Part shown: piece after piece, positions 34,030-43,683 of the stretch
How positions within the stretch are numbered: position 1 is the stretch's first letter
How the letters are laid out: every line of letters begins with the position of its first letter
NCBI RefSeq assembly: GCF_002879885.1
Contig: NZ_PNYA01000032.1
Coordinates: forward strand, 23,502-87,501
Reading direction: 5' to 3'
Length of the DNA stretch: 64,000 nt
Origin: Trinickia dabaoshanensis
GTDB lineage: Bacteria; Pseudomonadota; Gammaproteobacteria; Burkholderiales; Burkholderiaceae
Program-made: the position numbers and the translations under genes
Notes under the pieces: generated by a model
Seen by the model: the letters and a program-made list of their open reading frames with translations, nothing else
Told to the model about the DNA's origin: nothing
Database searches by the model: none

Positions 34030-34064
34030 AAAAAAAATGCGGCCCCGCTTTCGAGGGGCCGCAT
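34030..34064 (-). terminator. Intrinsic terminator after tRNA-Val
   Basis: A 10-bp stem ATGCGGCCCC / GGGGCCGCAT with an 8-base loop is followed on the minus strand by eight T. It lies between tRNA-Val and thrS, so it ends the tRNA transcript and leaves the thrS promoter in the roughly 95 bases downstream. Confidence 0.92.
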
Positions 34065-34231
34065 TCACTTTCACTGACAAGCAGACTAATAGGGCGAAAG
34101 AGGTCCTCGACTAGCGTCGCTCCGAAAAAGTTTCGGTCAACGTTCGCGGTGTCATAACCGTATTCGCCTTGTGCGCTTTCGCGCCTTTGACTGCTGCTGA
34201 ATACCCGGCGAACCGGACATTCGATTTTCGT

Positions 34232-34308
34232 TGGTAGGCTCGATTGGACTCGAACCAACGACCCCCACCATGTCAAGGTGGTGCTCTAACCAGCTGAGCT
34301 ACGAGCCT
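34232..34308 (-). tRNA. tRNA-Val (anticodon GAC)
   Basis: A 77-base cloverleaf: acceptor AGGCTCG / CGAGCCT, D arm GCTCAGCTGGTTAGAGC, anticodon stem CCACC / GGTGG around loop TTGACAT, T arm TTGGTTCGAGTCCAA and encoded CCA. Anticodon GAC decodes GUC and GUU valine codons. Confidence 0.97.
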
Positions 34309-34377
34309 GAAGAAGAAGCGATTATATGGACCCTATTGAACCTTGGCAAGTACTTTTATGCTTTCACATGCAAAAAG

Positions 34378-36612
34378 TTACGACTTGCGCGTCGCGCTCA
34401 CGACGCCGGCCACTTCACCGAGCAGCGTGCAAGCACGTTGGATCTGCGACGAGCTCGACACTTCCACCGTGAATTGCATGAACGCGCTCGTGCGCCGGCT
34501 CATCGTCTTCACGCCGACGACATTCATCTTCTCGCGCGCGAAGACTTCGGAGATATCGCGCAACAAGCCTTGCCGGTCTTGCGCCTCGATCGTGATATCG
34601 ACGGGATACACGGACGAGCCGCGCCCGCCCATCACATCGGCCGACCAGGCGGCGGCGAGCACGCGTTCGGGCGCGCGCGCGGCCATGCGCTGGAACATCG
34701 CGCAATCGCTGCGGTGGATCGACATGCCCTTGCCCCGCGTAACGAAGCCGCTGATTTCGTCGGGCGGCGCGGGGCGGCAGCACCGCGCAAGCTGCGTGAG
34801 CAACGCGTCGACGCCGACGACGAGCACGCCCGTCGACGCGCCGCGCGCGACGCTCGCGCCGCTGCCGCGCTTTTCGAATTGCTCGGGCGTGTCCGCTTGG
34901 GGCTCGGGGGCCGGCTGTTCGGTAAGCGCCTGCTCGATGTTGCGCAGGCTGAACTCTTCCTTGCCGACGACGTTGAATAAATCGTCGGGCGATTTGAAGC
35001 CGAGCTTGGCGGCGAGCTGATCGAGACTGACCGACGTCCGGCCTTCTCGCTGCAACGTCTTTTCCACCATCGCCCGGCCGGTGGCGATATGTTCCTGCAA
35101 CTCGATCGCGTTGAACCAAGCGCGCACCTTCTGCTTGGCGCGGTTGCTTTGCAGATAACCGAGCTGCGGATTGAGCCAATCGCGCGACGGCCCGCCCTCC
35201 TTCACCGCGACGATCTCGACCGTCTGGCCGTTTTGCAACGGCTTGTTGAGTGGCACCATCGCGCCATCGACCCGCGCGCCTCGGCAGCGATGGCCGAGTT
35301 CACTGTGCAAGTGATACGCGAAGTCGAGCGGCGTCGCGCCTTGCGGCAACGCGATCACACGCGCTTGCGGCGTGAGCACGTAGATATGGTCGTCGTCGAG
35401 CGTGGCATGGCGCAATTGCTCCCAGGGCCTGGCGGCGGCGGGCTCGCTTTCGGCGACGTCCTCCTTCCACGCAAGCAATTGCCGCAGCCACGCAATCTTC
35501 TCGTCGTATTTCTCGCTTGCGCTGAATTGGCCGCCATAGCCGCGCGTGCCCGCTTCCTTGTAGCGCCAATGCGCGGCGACGCCATATTCGGCGAAGCGGT
35601 GCATCTCGTGCGTACGAATCTGCACTTCGAAGGCGCGCCCGTCGTCGCCGATCACGACCGTGTGCAACGACTTGTAGCCATTCGGCTTCGGCCGCGAAAT
35701 GTAGTCGTCGAATTCCTTCGGCACGGGCTGCCAAAGGTTGTGCACGATGCCGAGCACCGCGTAGCAATCCTTGATGTCCGGCACGATGACTCGGAACGCG
35801 CGCACGTCGTAAAGCTCGGCGAAGTCGAGCGCCTTGCCGCGCATCTTGCGCCAGATGCTATAGATGTGTTTCGGGCGCCCGCTGACCTCGGCTTGGATGT
35901 GGGCGGCGGCAAGCTCTTGCTGCAACCGGTCGATCGCCTGAGCGACGTACGACTCGCGCTCGATGCGCTTTTCGTCGAGCAGCTTGGCGATGCGCTTATA
36001 GGTATCGGGGTCTTGAAAGCGGAAAGCGAGATCCTCGAGTTCCCACTTCAATTGCCAGATACCGAGCCGGTTCGCGAGCGGCGCATAGATCTCGAGCGTC
36101 TCGCGCGCAACCTCGGGCCCCGGCGAGATCTTGGCGGCCGCGTAGTAGCGCAGCGTCTGCAAGCGCGAGGCGAGCCGGATCAACACCACGCGGATGTCCT
36201 GCGCGAACGCGAGCAACATCTTGCGCAGCGCCTCGATCTGCGCGCGGCGTGCAGCCTGGGCATCGCGGCCTGCTTCGGGCATGGCGTTGCTCGCCGCCTT
36301 CAGACTGACCGTCCCGAGGCGAAGCAGCTTGCGCACGTCGCCCACGAGTTGGCCGACCTCCTCACCGAAGCGCTCGGCGATGATCCGTTCGGGATCGGCC
36401 AGATGGGGCGTGAGCGCGAACAGCGCCGCCGCCAGCACCGCGGGCGGATCGACGTTCAGCTTGCCGACGATCGACGCCGTACCCGCGGCATGTTCGGCCA
36501 GCAACTCGCCCGACGCCAGGCGCGCCTCGCCCGCGTGCTCGCGCACGAACGCGAGCGCATCCTCAAATGACGGCAACGACGGCGCGCCGGTGACGACCGT
36601 ATCGGCGTTCAT
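34378..36612 (-). CDS. relA: (p)ppGpp synthetase RelA
   Basis: A 744-residue RelA/SpoT homolog making the stringent-response alarmone at stalled ribosomes. The N-terminal hydrolase-like region has lost the HD signature (ALFALTPHLAD), so hydrolysis is unlikely. The synthetase domain carries EFDDYI, the acidic EXDD form typical of RelA rather than the RXKD of SpoT, plus NGYKSLHTVV. TGS (about 400-460), helical and C-terminal ACT domains follow. The start was taken at ATG 36612 (MNADTVV). Confidence 0.94.
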   Translation of the reverse strand: MNADTVVTGAPSLPSFEDALAFVREHAGEARLASGELLAEHAAGTASIVGKLNVDPPAVLAAALFALTPHLADPERIIAERFGEEVGQLVGDVRKLLRLGTVSLKAASNAMPEAGRDAQAARRAQIEALRKMLLAFAQDIRVVLIRLASRLQTLRYYAAAKISPGPEVARETLEIYAPLANRLGIWQLKWELEDLAFRFQDPDTYKRIAKLLDEKRIERESYVAQAIDRLQQELAAAHIQAEVSGRPKHIYSIWRKMRGKALDFAELYDVRAFRVIVPDIKDCYAVLGIVHNLWQPVPKEFDDYISRPKPNGYKSLHTVVIGDDGRAFEVQIRTHEMHRFAEYGVAAHWRYKEAGTRGYGGQFSASEKYDEKIAWLRQLLAWKEDVAESEPAAARPWEQLRHATLDDDHIYVLTPQARVIALPQGATPLDFAYHLHSELGHRCRGARVDGAMVPLNKPLQNGQTVEIVAVKEGGPSRDWLNPQLGYLQSNRAKQKVRAWFNAIELQEHIATGRAMVEKTLQREGRTSVSLDQLAAKLGFKSPDDLFNVVGKEEFSLRNIEQALTEQPAPEPQADTPEQFEKRGSGASVARGASTGVLVVGVDALLTQLARCCRPAPPDEISGFVTRGKGMSIHRSDCAMFQRMAARAPERVLAAAWSADVMGGRGSSVYPVDITIEAQDRQGLLRDISEVFAREKMNVVGVKTMSRRTSAFMQFTVEVSSSSQIQRACTLLGEVAGVVSATRKS

Positions 36613-36657
36613 CGTTCGACTCTCTTGCAAAAACAGCGACTACGAAATTCGATACGC

Positions 36658-37011
36658 TCAGCCGCGCTGAGCCGCGACGACGACGATTTCGACGAGGCAT
36701 TCGGGATTGGCGAGCTTCGCCTCCACGGTGGCACGCGGCGGCGTGGCGCCTTCTTGAACCCACTCGTCCCATGCGGCGTTCATGCCTTGGAAATGAGCCA
36801 TGTCGGCCAAGTATATTTGCACCGACAGCAGTTGCGACTTGTCGCTGTTCGCTTCCGCGAGCAAACGGTCGATATGGCCAAGCACTTCGCGCGTCTGCCC
36901 GCCGATGTCCTGGTTCGTGTCCTCGGCGATCTGCCCGGCTAGGTAGACCGTGCCGTTGTGAATCGCGGTTTCCGAGAGACGCTTGCCGACGTGATGACGA
37001 ATGACTGCCAT
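36658..37011 (-). CDS. RidA-family (YjgF/YER057c) deaminase-like protein
   Basis: A 117-residue trimeric-fold protein. The family signature RATVEAKLANPECLVEIVVVA lies near the end and YLAGQIAEDTNQD near 23. RidA proteins hydrolyse reactive enamine/imine intermediates such as 2-aminoacrylate. The arginine in PPRATVEA corresponds to the catalytic carboxylate-binding residue. The ATG at 37011 gives the family length; the open frame upstream is spurious. It lies 45 bases upstream of relA. Confidence 0.92.
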   Translation of the reverse strand: MAVIRHHVGKRLSETAIHNGTVYLAGQIAEDTNQDIGGQTREVLGHIDRLLAEANSDKSQLLSVQIYLADMAHFQGMNAAWDEWVQEGATPPRATVEAKLANPECLVEIVVVAAQRG

Positions 37012-37069
37012 TTGAAGTCCTGATCCGGTACGTAAAGTTTCACGGGCCGCGCGGGGCGGCAAACCGCTA

Positions 37070-37975
37070 TTATGACTCGGGCGCGTCGTTGCCGACGAAG
37101 AACCGGCGCGCGATGCCGATCTGCTCCGGATCGAGAAAAGCCGGCGCATGCCCCACACCCTCGATTTCCACGCACGACACCGCTTTACCGCGCTCGACCA
37201 TGCTTGCCGCGGTCTGCGCCGAGAGCAAGTCCGACTCGGCGCCGCGCACGACCAGCACCGGGCCTGCAATTGCCTCGAACAGGCGCCACAACAGTTGCTC
37301 CGCGCCGAGTCCGGCGTCGGGGTTCACCGCGGCGAACGGCTGCGCGATCGCCGGATCGTAGCGCAATCCCCACCTCCCATCCTCGCGCTGACGCATGAGC
37401 GGCGCGTTGATCTCGTGCCACTCGTCGGCACTCAGCGGACCGAAGCCTGGGGCAACCGACGCAGCGTAATCGACGGCTTCGCGCAGCGTGCCGAAACTCG
37501 CGGGTTTGCCGAGATAGTCGCGGATCCGGTCCAGCGCGACCGGCTCGATATGCGGGCCGATGTCGTTCACGAGCAGCCTGCGAATCGGCGAGCTCGGCAA
37601 GCCGGCCAGCGTCATCCCGATCAACCCGCCCATGGACGTGCCGAACCAATCGACCGACTCCACGTCGAGCCGCGCGATCAGCGTGATCATGTCGGCGACA
37701 TACTGCGGCACGATGTAGCGGCTCGAATCGCCGAGCCAATCGGACAAACCGCGGCCGACCACGTCCGGGCAGACGACGCGATATTCATCGGCGAGCGCTG
37801 CCGCGACACGATCGAAATCGCGGCCGGACCGCGTGAGACCGTGCACGCAGACGAGAACGCGCTTGTTGGCCGGATCGCCCCATTCCGAATAGGCCATCCG
37901 ATGCAGGCCCGTGGGGCTCGCGCATTGCACGTAACGTTGCACGGGAGCCGCGGCTGTGAGCGTCGTTTGAGTCAT
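37070..37975 (-). CDS. Alpha/beta hydrolase
   Basis: A 301-residue hydrolase. The oxyanion-hole segment is VCVHGLTRSGRDFD, the nucleophile elbow is WFGTSMGGLIG (serine in GTSMG), the acid lies in VVRGAESDLLS and the catalytic histidine in IEGVGHAPAFLD. The start is ATG 37975 (MTQTTLTAAAP), preceded by GAGGA. The substrate is not evident; close relatives are annotated only as alpha/beta hydrolases. It is followed by the RidA-family gene 58 bases on. Confidence 0.9.
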   Translation of the reverse strand: MTQTTLTAAAPVQRYVQCASPTGLHRMAYSEWGDPANKRVLVCVHGLTRSGRDFDRVAAALADEYRVVCPDVVGRGLSDWLGDSSRYIVPQYVADMITLIARLDVESVDWFGTSMGGLIGMTLAGLPSSPIRRLLVNDIGPHIEPVALDRIRDYLGKPASFGTLREAVDYAASVAPGFGPLSADEWHEINAPLMRQREDGRWGLRYDPAIAQPFAAVNPDAGLGAEQLLWRLFEAIAGPVLVVRGAESDLLSAQTAASMVERGKAVSCVEIEGVGHAPAFLDPEQIGIARRFFVGNDAPES

Positions 37976-38168
37976 CGTATCGTCGTCCTCGGGTGGATAC
38001 GGCGCGGCGCGACGCTGCCAAGAGCGCATGACGTCGCGGCTGTCATCGATTGTAGTCACTTCGCGAAACGAGCGGTCTCCCCGCGCGCGAGCAACGCACA
38101 GTCTAGGACGATCGGGGAACGGGCATTGTCTTGCCGATGACAGTTGGAACGCCGCGAGGTGTACCAAC

Positions 38169-38200
38169 GACAACGGGCGGCACCTTGGCCGCCCGTTGTC
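38169..38200. terminator. Strong hairpin after scoB
   Basis: A 12-bp perfect stem GACAACGGGCGG / CCGCCCGTTGTC with an 8-base loop lies 33 bases past the scoB stop. T-rich sequence is weak on both sides, so termination strength is uncertain. Confidence 0.65.
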
Positions 38201-38233
38201 TTGTGCCTCGCGCGCGGCACGCGGACGGCGCGC

Positions 38234-38875
38234 TCAGTTCAGCGCGCTCGTATCGAGCGGCGCGCCCGTCTTCGCTTTGATTTCGTCGACCGTCACGCCC
38301 GGCGCGAGTTCGACGAGCTTAAGGCCCGCCTCGGTCACGTCGATGACGCCCAGATCCGTGATGATGCGATTGACGACGCCCACGCCCGTGAGCGGCAGCG
38401 TGCAGGCGTCGAGGATCTTGTGCTGGTCGCCCTTGGCCACATGCTCCATGAGCACGACGACGCGCTTGACGCCCGCCACGAGGTCCATCGCGCCGCCCAT
38501 CCCCTTGATCATCTTGCCGGGGATCATCCAGTTCGCGAGATCGCCGTTCTTGCTGATCTGCATGGCGCCGAGGATTGCCAGGTTGATATGGCCGCCGCGA
38601 ATCATCGCGAACGAATCGGCCGACGAAAAAATCGACGAACCGGGCAGCGTCGTGATGGTTTGCTTGCCCGCGTTGATCAGATCGGCATCGAGCTCCTCCT
38701 CGGTCGGGGACGGGCCGATACCGAGCAGGCCGTTCTCCGATTGCAGCCAAACGTCCATGCCCGCGGGCACGTAGTTCGCCACGAGCGTCGGCAGCCCGAT
38801 GCCCAGGTTCACGTAAAAGCCGTCTTGCAGCTCCTGCGCCGCGCGCGCGGCCATCTCGTCACGTGTCCAAGCCAT
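38234..38875 (-). CDS. scoB: 3-oxoacid CoA-transferase, subunit B
   Basis: A 213-residue beta subunit that transfers CoA from succinyl-CoA to acetoacetate. It has the typical [19 protein letters not shown] start and the catalytic-glutamate segment [10 protein letters not shown], followed by [13 protein letters not shown] and [19 protein letters not shown]. It starts at ATG 38875, one base after the scoA stop, so the subunits are translationally coupled. Confidence 0.95.
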   Translation of the reverse strand: MAWTRDEMAARAAQELQDGFYVNLGIGLPTLVANYVPAGMDVWLQSENGLLGIGPSPTEEELDADLINAGKQTITTLPGSSIFSSADSFAMIRGGHINLAILGAMQISKNGDLANWMIPGKMIKGMGGAMDLVAGVKRVVVLMEHVAKGDQHKILDACTLPLTGVGVVNRIITDLGVIDVTEAGLKLVELAPGVTVDEIKAKTGAPLDTSALN

Positions 38876-38876
38876 G

Positions 38877-39581
38877 TCAGTCTCCTTTCGCGCGCACGAC
38901 GCGTTGTTCGATGCGTTTCTCGGGATGCGCATTGAGCACGATGCGCTGCACGAAGATGCCGGGCGTATGGATCGCATCCGGATCGAGTTCGCCCACTTCG
39001 ACGATCTCTTCGACTTCGGCCACCGTGATGCGCCCCGCCATCGCGCACATCGGGTTGAAGTTACGCGCCGTGCGGCGATAGATGAGGTTGCCGGCCTTGT
39101 CGGCCTTCCACGCTTTCACGAGCGCGACGTCGGCTGTGAGCGAATGCTCGAGCACGTACTGGCTATCGCCGAACTGACGCGTTTCCTTACCCTCGGCGAT
39201 GATCGTGCCGTAACCCGTGCGCGTGAAGAAGGCCGGGATGCCCGCGCCGCCGGCGCGCAGCTTTTCGGCCAGCGTGCCTTGCGGCGTGAACTCGAGTTCG
39301 AGTTCGCCCGACAGATACTGGCGCTCGAACTCCTTGTTTTCGCCCACGTACGACGAGATCATTTTTTTGATCTGCCGCGTTTGAAGCAACACGCCGAGGC
39401 CGAAGCCGTCCACACCCGCGTTGTTGCTGATGCATGTAATGCCCGCAACGCCCGTGTCGCGCAGGGCCGCGATCAACGCTTCGGGGATGCCGCACAGGCC
39501 GAAGCCGCCGACGGCGAACGTTTGACCGTCCGCAACGACGCCTTCGAGCGCGGCGGCCGCGCTTGGATAGACTTTATTCAT
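38877..39581 (-). CDS. scoA: 3-oxoacid CoA-transferase, subunit A
   Basis: A 234-residue alpha subunit. The family glycine-rich motif [13 protein letters not shown] lies near residue 25, with [37 protein letters not shown] and FFTRTGYGT. With ScoB it activates acetoacetate in ketone-body use. ATG 39581 fits the family N-terminus [15 protein letters not shown]. It is divergent from the PAS-LuxR gene, with a 212-base promoter region between them. Confidence 0.95.
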   Translation of the reverse strand: MNKVYPSAAAALEGVVADGQTFAVGGFGLCGIPEALIAALRDTGVAGITCISNNAGVDGFGLGVLLQTRQIKKMISSYVGENKEFERQYLSGELELEFTPQGTLAEKLRAGGAGIPAFFTRTGYGTIIAEGKETRQFGDSQYVLEHSLTADVALVKAWKADKAGNLIYRRTARNFNPMCAMAGRITVAEVEEIVEVGELDPDAIHTPGIFVQRIVLNAHPEKRIEQRVVRAKGD

Positions 39582-39793
39582 CTGTATGTCCCTTCCATGA
39601 TGGAAATCCGACGATCGGATCGGCACGAGTGAGAATGGTCGACATCGAACGCAATCGATGGCCATTTTAGTCGTCGTGCGCGCATTCGTTCATCTTCGAT
39701 ACGCGCCGCCACACTCGATTTAATGGCCCAAAGGGTACGATGGTCCGCGCTTGCGGCACAATACGCAAAAATACATAAGCGAAAGCCCGCGAA

Positions 39794-40363
39794 ATGAGCG
39801 TCCGCTTGCCGCGAACCATGTCCAAAATCGATTATCAAACCGCATTCCATCTCGCGCCGATCGGCCTCGTGCTGTCGCGCGATCGGATCATCGAAGACTG
39901 CAACGACGCGGTGGCCGCGATCTTTCGCTGCGAGCGCTCGGCGCTGATCGGCCGTTCGTTCGAAGTGCTCTACCCGTCCTCGGACGAGTTCATGCGGATC
40001 GGCGAGCGGATCGGGCCGATCATGACGGCCCAAGGCAGCTACGCCGACGATCGGATCATGAAGCGCGCCGATGGCGAACTATTCTGGTGCCATGTAACCG
40101 GGCGCGCGCTGGAACGGCAAGCCCCGCTTGCCGCGGGCGTCTGGACGTTCGAAGACTTGAGCGCGACGCGCCGCGTGGCCATCGAACTCACGCCGCGCGA
40201 GCGCGAAGTGGCCGCTCAACTCGCGACGGGTAAAACGAGCAAACAGATCGGGCGCGCTCTGGACATCAGCTCGCGCACGGTCGATATCTATCGCGCGCGT
40301 CTCATGCGCAAATTCGGCACGGGCAACGCGACCGAACTCATGCAGCGGCTGCTCGGGCACTGA
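39794..40363 (+). CDS. PAS-domain LuxR-family regulator
   Basis: A 189-residue regulator with an N-terminal PAS domain (about 12-125; APIGLVLSRDRIIEDCNDAVAAIF, RADGELFWCHVTG) and a C-terminal LuxR helix-turn-helix (about 130-189; LTPREREVAAQLATGKTSKQIGRALDISSRTVDIYRARL). It lacks a receiver domain, so it may sense a ligand directly. ATG 39818 is an alternative start. Its divergent position suggests control of scoAB, which is inference. Confidence 0.9.
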   Translation: MSVRLPRTMSKIDYQTAFHLAPIGLVLSRDRIIEDCNDAVAAIFRCERSALIGRSFEVLYPSSDEFMRIGERIGPIMTAQGSYADDRIMKRADGELFWCHVTGRALERQAPLAAGVWTFEDLSATRRVAIELTPREREVAAQLATGKTSKQIGRALDISSRTVDIYRARLMRKFGTGNATELMQRLLGH

Positions 40364-40429
40364 ACGCCCCCCTCAGGCAGGAGGCGACCACGTGGCGCCC
40401 GTGTCGAAACGCGCGCGCCTTCAGGGCAA

Positions 40430-40882
40430 TCAGCCGGCGCTGACGAGATGCGGATGTTCGAGCAGTTCGCGCAAACGCTCGGGCAACGGCACGGAGCGCC
40501 CGGCCGCGTAATCGATCCACACGCAACGGGCCGCGCCGCGGGCATAGAGCGTGCCCGGATCGTCCGAGCGGCGCAGCTCGAAGCCCGTATCGAAGCTGCT
40601 GCGCCCGGGCTTGCCCACCGACATCACGGCCACGACGTCGCCCGGGTAATGCAGTTGCCGCAAAAATTCCATCGAGGCATTGACGATGACGGGTCCCTGC
40701 CCTTGTTCGGCGCCGCCGATAATGCCGATCGATTCGAACCAGCTGATCCGCACCTGCTCCATGTAGCGAAAGTACACGGTGTTGTTGACGTGCCCGAACG
40801 CATCCATGTCGCCCCAACGGATGGGCATCGACATTTCGAACACGCGCTGGTAATCGTTGATCGTCGCTTCTGCTTGTTCCAC
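40430..40882 (-). CDS. Acyl-CoA thioesterase (4HBT hot-dog family)
   Basis: A hot-dog-fold thioesterase with the 4-hydroxybenzoyl-CoA thioesterase-type motif PIRWGDMDAFGHVNNTVYFRYMEQ, whose Asp is catalytic. It is 150 residues from a GTG at 40882, which matches the N-terminus of relatives. A TTG at 40918 or an ATG at 40834 are possible starts, and the Shine-Dalgarno is weak in all cases. It probably hydrolyses acyl-CoA esters in the cytoplasm, with unknown chain specificity. Confidence 0.88.
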   Translation of the reverse strand: MEQAEATINDYQRVFEMSMPIRWGDMDAFGHVNNTVYFRYMEQVRISWFESIGIIGGAEQGQGPVIVNASMEFLRQLHYPGDVVAVMSVGKPGRSSFDTGFELRRSDDPGTLYARGAARCVWIDYAAGRSVPLPERLRELLEHPHLVSAG

Positions 40883-40949
40883 TTCTTTATACCTAAGACA
40901 AAAAAATCCGGGGCGCAATCGGCCGGCCGGCGGGGCTAAAAGCGAAGCC

Positions 40950-41729
40950 TCAAGCGAGGCCGAACCCGTCGTCCGCCGCGATCACGGCGCCATTGATGAA
41001 TTGAGATTCGTCGGCGGCGAGCAAGAGCAGCAGCCCGTCGAGATCCTCCGGGCGGCCCACGCGGCGCCGGGGCAACATCGACAGCAGCTTCTGTCCTTGA
41101 TCGGTCGACCAATGGTGATGATTGATCTCCGTATCGATATAGCCCGGGGCGATCGCGTTCACGTTGATGCCGTGCCGTCCCCACTCGAGCGCCATCGCTT
41201 TCGTCATGTGGACGACCGCCGCCTTGCTCATCGAATATAGGCCGATCTGCGGCAACACGCGCAGCCCCGCCACCGACGCGATGTTGATGATGCGGTACGC
41301 GGGCTTCTGCGCCCCGCCGGCCGAGCGCATGATCATGCGCTTGGCCACTTCCTGCGCCACGAAAAACGCGCCGCGCGTATTGGTATCGAATACGTATTCG
41401 TAGTCGGCCGGCGTAACTTCGGAGAGCTTTTGCGTCGTCGAGACGCCGGAGTTGTTCACGAGGATGTCGATCGTGCCCGCCTCGGTTTCGGCATGCGCCA
41501 CGGCCGACTTGATGCTTTGGTAGTCGGTCACGTCCAGCGAAACCACGTGGGCCGCGCCGCCCGATGCCTCGATTTCAGCGCGCAATTCTTTCAAACGATC
41601 CACGCGGCGGCTCGCCAGGACGACCTTCGCCCCCGCCTGCGAGAGCACCAGGGCAAAGCGCTTGCCCAGCCCGCTTGATGCGCCCGTAATCAGCGCGACC
41701 TTGCCTTCCAGGTTGATCGAACGGCCCAT
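40950..41729 (-). CDS. Short-chain dehydrogenase/reductase
   Basis: A 259-residue classical SDR. Cofactor motif TGASSGLG near residue 17, VNNSGVS, and the catalytic triad with IINIAS..., then YSMSKAAV. VLASRRVDRL after strand 2 favours NADP. The terminal INHHHWSTDQGQKLLSMLPRRRVGRPEDLDGLLLLLAADES is typical of the class. ATG 41729 has AAAGGAACG ahead. The substrate is unknown. It is divergent from ETF-QO and may act in fatty-acid or hydroxy-acid oxidation. Confidence 0.92.
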   Translation of the reverse strand: MGRSINLEGKVALITGASSGLGKRFALVLSQAGAKVVLASRRVDRLKELRAEIEASGGAAHVVSLDVTDYQSIKSAVAHAETEAGTIDILVNNSGVSTTQKLSEVTPADYEYVFDTNTRGAFFVAQEVAKRMIMRSAGGAQKPAYRIINIASVAGLRVLPQIGLYSMSKAAVVHMTKAMALEWGRHGINVNAIAPGYIDTEINHHHWSTDQGQKLLSMLPRRRVGRPEDLDGLLLLLAADESQFINGAVIAADDGFGLA

Positions 41730-41812
41730 TCTCGTTCCTTTAATCGATGAAGTTGTGCAAAGCGCGATCGAACGCGGGACCCGCCCCGAGGGTTCCGCCA
41801 CTCTACCACGTA

Positions 41813-41832
41813 AATAGAACGATCGTGCTAAT
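41813..41832. promoter_or_regulatory. Candidate palindromic operator between SDR and ETF-QO genes
   Basis: A 20-base imperfect palindrome, AATAGAACGATCGTGCTAAT, has 8 of 10 positions symmetric around ACGATCGT. It looks like a TetR-family operator and lies in the 187-base divergent spacer, about 85 bases from each start. The binding factor is unknown. Confidence 0.35.
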
Positions 41833-41916
41833 CTTGATCCATGCGGTTGCAGCGTCCCTACCGTTCGCTGACAATACGAACCCGAAAAAAAGCATTCTAA
41901 TGGTTAAGGAGCCCCA

Positions 41917-43590
41917 ATGACCCCCGAAAGTCTGATCGAGCAGTACGGCCCGCGCGAGTCGATGGAATACGACGTCGTCATCGTCGGCGGCGGCCCCGCC
42001 GGTCTGTCCGCGGCCATCCGGCTCAAGCAGCTCGCACAGGAAAAGGGCGTCGACGTCGGCGTGTGCGTGCTGGAGAAGGGTTCGGAGATCGGCGCGCACA
42101 TCTTGTCGGGCGCCGTGATGGACCCTCGCGCCATTAGCGAGCTCATCCCCGACTGGAAGGAGAAAGGCGCGCCGTTGAACGTGGAAGTGACCGAAGACCG
42201 GTTCCTCTTTCTGACGCAAAAGGGCGCGGTCAAGACGCCGAACTGGGCGCTGCCGGACAACTTCAAGAATCACGGGAACTACGTCATCAGCCTCGCCAAC
42301 GTCACGCGCTGGCTAGGCCAGCAAGCGGAAGCGCTCGGCGTCGAGATCTTCCCCGGTTTCGCAGCCGCCGAGGTGCTCTACAACGACGACGGATCGGTAA
42401 AAGGCGTCGCCACGGGCAACATGGGGATCGGCAAGGACGGCGAGCCGACCGAGAACTTCCAGCTCGGCATGGAGCTGCACGCGAAATACACGCTGTTCTG
42501 CGAAGGGGCACGCGGGCATCTCGGGCGTCAGTTGAACGCGAAGTTCAAGCTCGACGAGGGCGCCGACCCGCAGGTCTACGGGATCGGCATCAAGGAGCTC
42601 TGGGAGATCGATCCGGCCAAGCATAAACCAGGGCTCGTGATCCATACGGCAGGCTGGCCGTTGGACACGCAAACCTACGGCGGCTCGTTCCTCTATCACA
42701 TCGACAACAATCAAGTGATGGTGGGCTTCGTCGTGGGGCTCGGCTATACCAATCCGTATCTCTCGCCGTTCGAGGAATTCCAGCGCTACAAGACGCACCC
42801 GGAAATCCGTCAATTCCTCGAGGGCGGCAAACGTCTGTCATACGGCGCCCGCGCGATCACGGCAGGCGGCATCCTGTCGCTGCCGAAGCTCGTATTCCGG
42901 GGCGGCGCGCTCGTCGGCGACGATGCTGGTTTCCTGAATGCCTCGCGCATCAAAGGCAGCCATGCGGCGATCAAGAGCGGCATGCTGGCGGCCGAAGCGG
43001 CATTCGACGCGGTGCAAGCGGGCCGCCAAGGCGACGAACTCGCGGCCTACCCCGATTCGTTCAAGCACTCGTGGCTGCACAAAGAACTGCATCGCGCGCG
43101 CAACTTCAAGCAGTGGATGAGCAAGGGGCTGTACCTGGGCACGCTGATGGTCGGCATCGAGGAAAAGCTGCTGGGCGGCAACGTACCTTGGACGCTCCAT
43201 CACCAGCACCGCGATCACGAGATGCTCAAGCCCGCTGCGCAGTGCACGCCGATCGACTATCCGAAACCGGATGGCAAACTGACGTTCGATCGGCTTTCGT
43301 CCGTCTTCCTCTCGAACACGAATCATGAGGAAAACCAGCCCGCGCATTTGACGCTCAAGGACCCTTCGGTGCCCGTGAACGTCAACCTGCACACCTACGC
43401 GGGCCCCGAGGGGCGCTACTGCCCCGCTGCCGTGTACGAGTTCGTCAAGAACGACGATGGCGCCGAGCGGCTCGTCATCAATGCGCAAAACTGCGTGCAT
43501 TGCAAAACGTGCGACATCAAAGACCCGACGCAAAACATCGTGTGGGTGACGCCTGAAGGCGGCGGCGGACCGAATTACGCGAATATGTAA
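41917..43590 (+). CDS. etfD: Electron transfer flavoprotein-ubiquinone oxidoreductase
   Basis: A 557-residue membrane-associated enzyme passing electrons from ETF to ubiquinone. The FAD-binding [21 protein letters not shown] lies near residue 20, with [15 protein letters not shown]. The C-terminal [4Fe-4S] site is in [13 protein letters not shown] (Cys at 526, 529 and 532) with a further Cys upstream. This is consistent with fatty-acid and amino-acid oxidation by this organism. GGTTAAGGAG precedes the ATG. Confidence 0.96.
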   Translation: MTPESLIEQYGPRESMEYDVVIVGGGPAGLSAAIRLKQLAQEKGVDVGVCVLEKGSEIGAHILSGAVMDPRAISELIPDWKEKGAPLNVEVTEDRFLFLTQKGAVKTPNWALPDNFKNHGNYVISLANVTRWLGQQAEALGVEIFPGFAAAEVLYNDDGSVKGVATGNMGIGKDGEPTENFQLGMELHAKYTLFCEGARGHLGRQLNAKFKLDEGADPQVYGIGIKELWEIDPAKHKPGLVIHTAGWPLDTQTYGGSFLYHIDNNQVMVGFVVGLGYTNPYLSPFEEFQRYKTHPEIRQFLEGGKRLSYGARAITAGGILSLPKLVFRGGALVGDDAGFLNASRIKGSHAAIKSGMLAAEAAFDAVQAGRQGDELAAYPDSFKHSWLHKELHRARNFKQWMSKGLYLGTLMVGIEEKLLGGNVPWTLHHQHRDHEMLKPAAQCTPIDYPKPDGKLTFDRLSSVFLSNTNHEENQPAHLTLKDPSVPVNVNLHTYAGPEGRYCPAAVYEFVKNDDGAERLVINAQNCVHCKTCDIKDPTQNIVWVTPEGGGGPNYANM

Positions 43591-43609
43591 CCGGCCAAGC
43601 CGCAACGAA

Positions 43610-43636
43610 AACGGGCCGCTTCGCCGGCGGCCCGTT
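43610..43636. terminator. Hairpin between convergent etfD and aroC
   Basis: A 10-bp stem AACGGGCCGC / GCGGCCCGTT with a 7-base loop lies between the two convergent genes, 20 bases after etfD and 48 before the aroC stop. T tracts are short. It probably serves both genes. Confidence 0.7.
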
Positions 43637-43683
43637 ACGCTTCACCCGCGAACGCCTTCGCGGGCCCATCGACCGTGTTCGCC

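Noticed and set aside
32286..34031. A 581-codon open frame antisense to thrS
   Set aside because: Same cause: third-position GC bias keeps the antisense frame open. Threonyl-tRNA synthetase motifs fill the minus strand.
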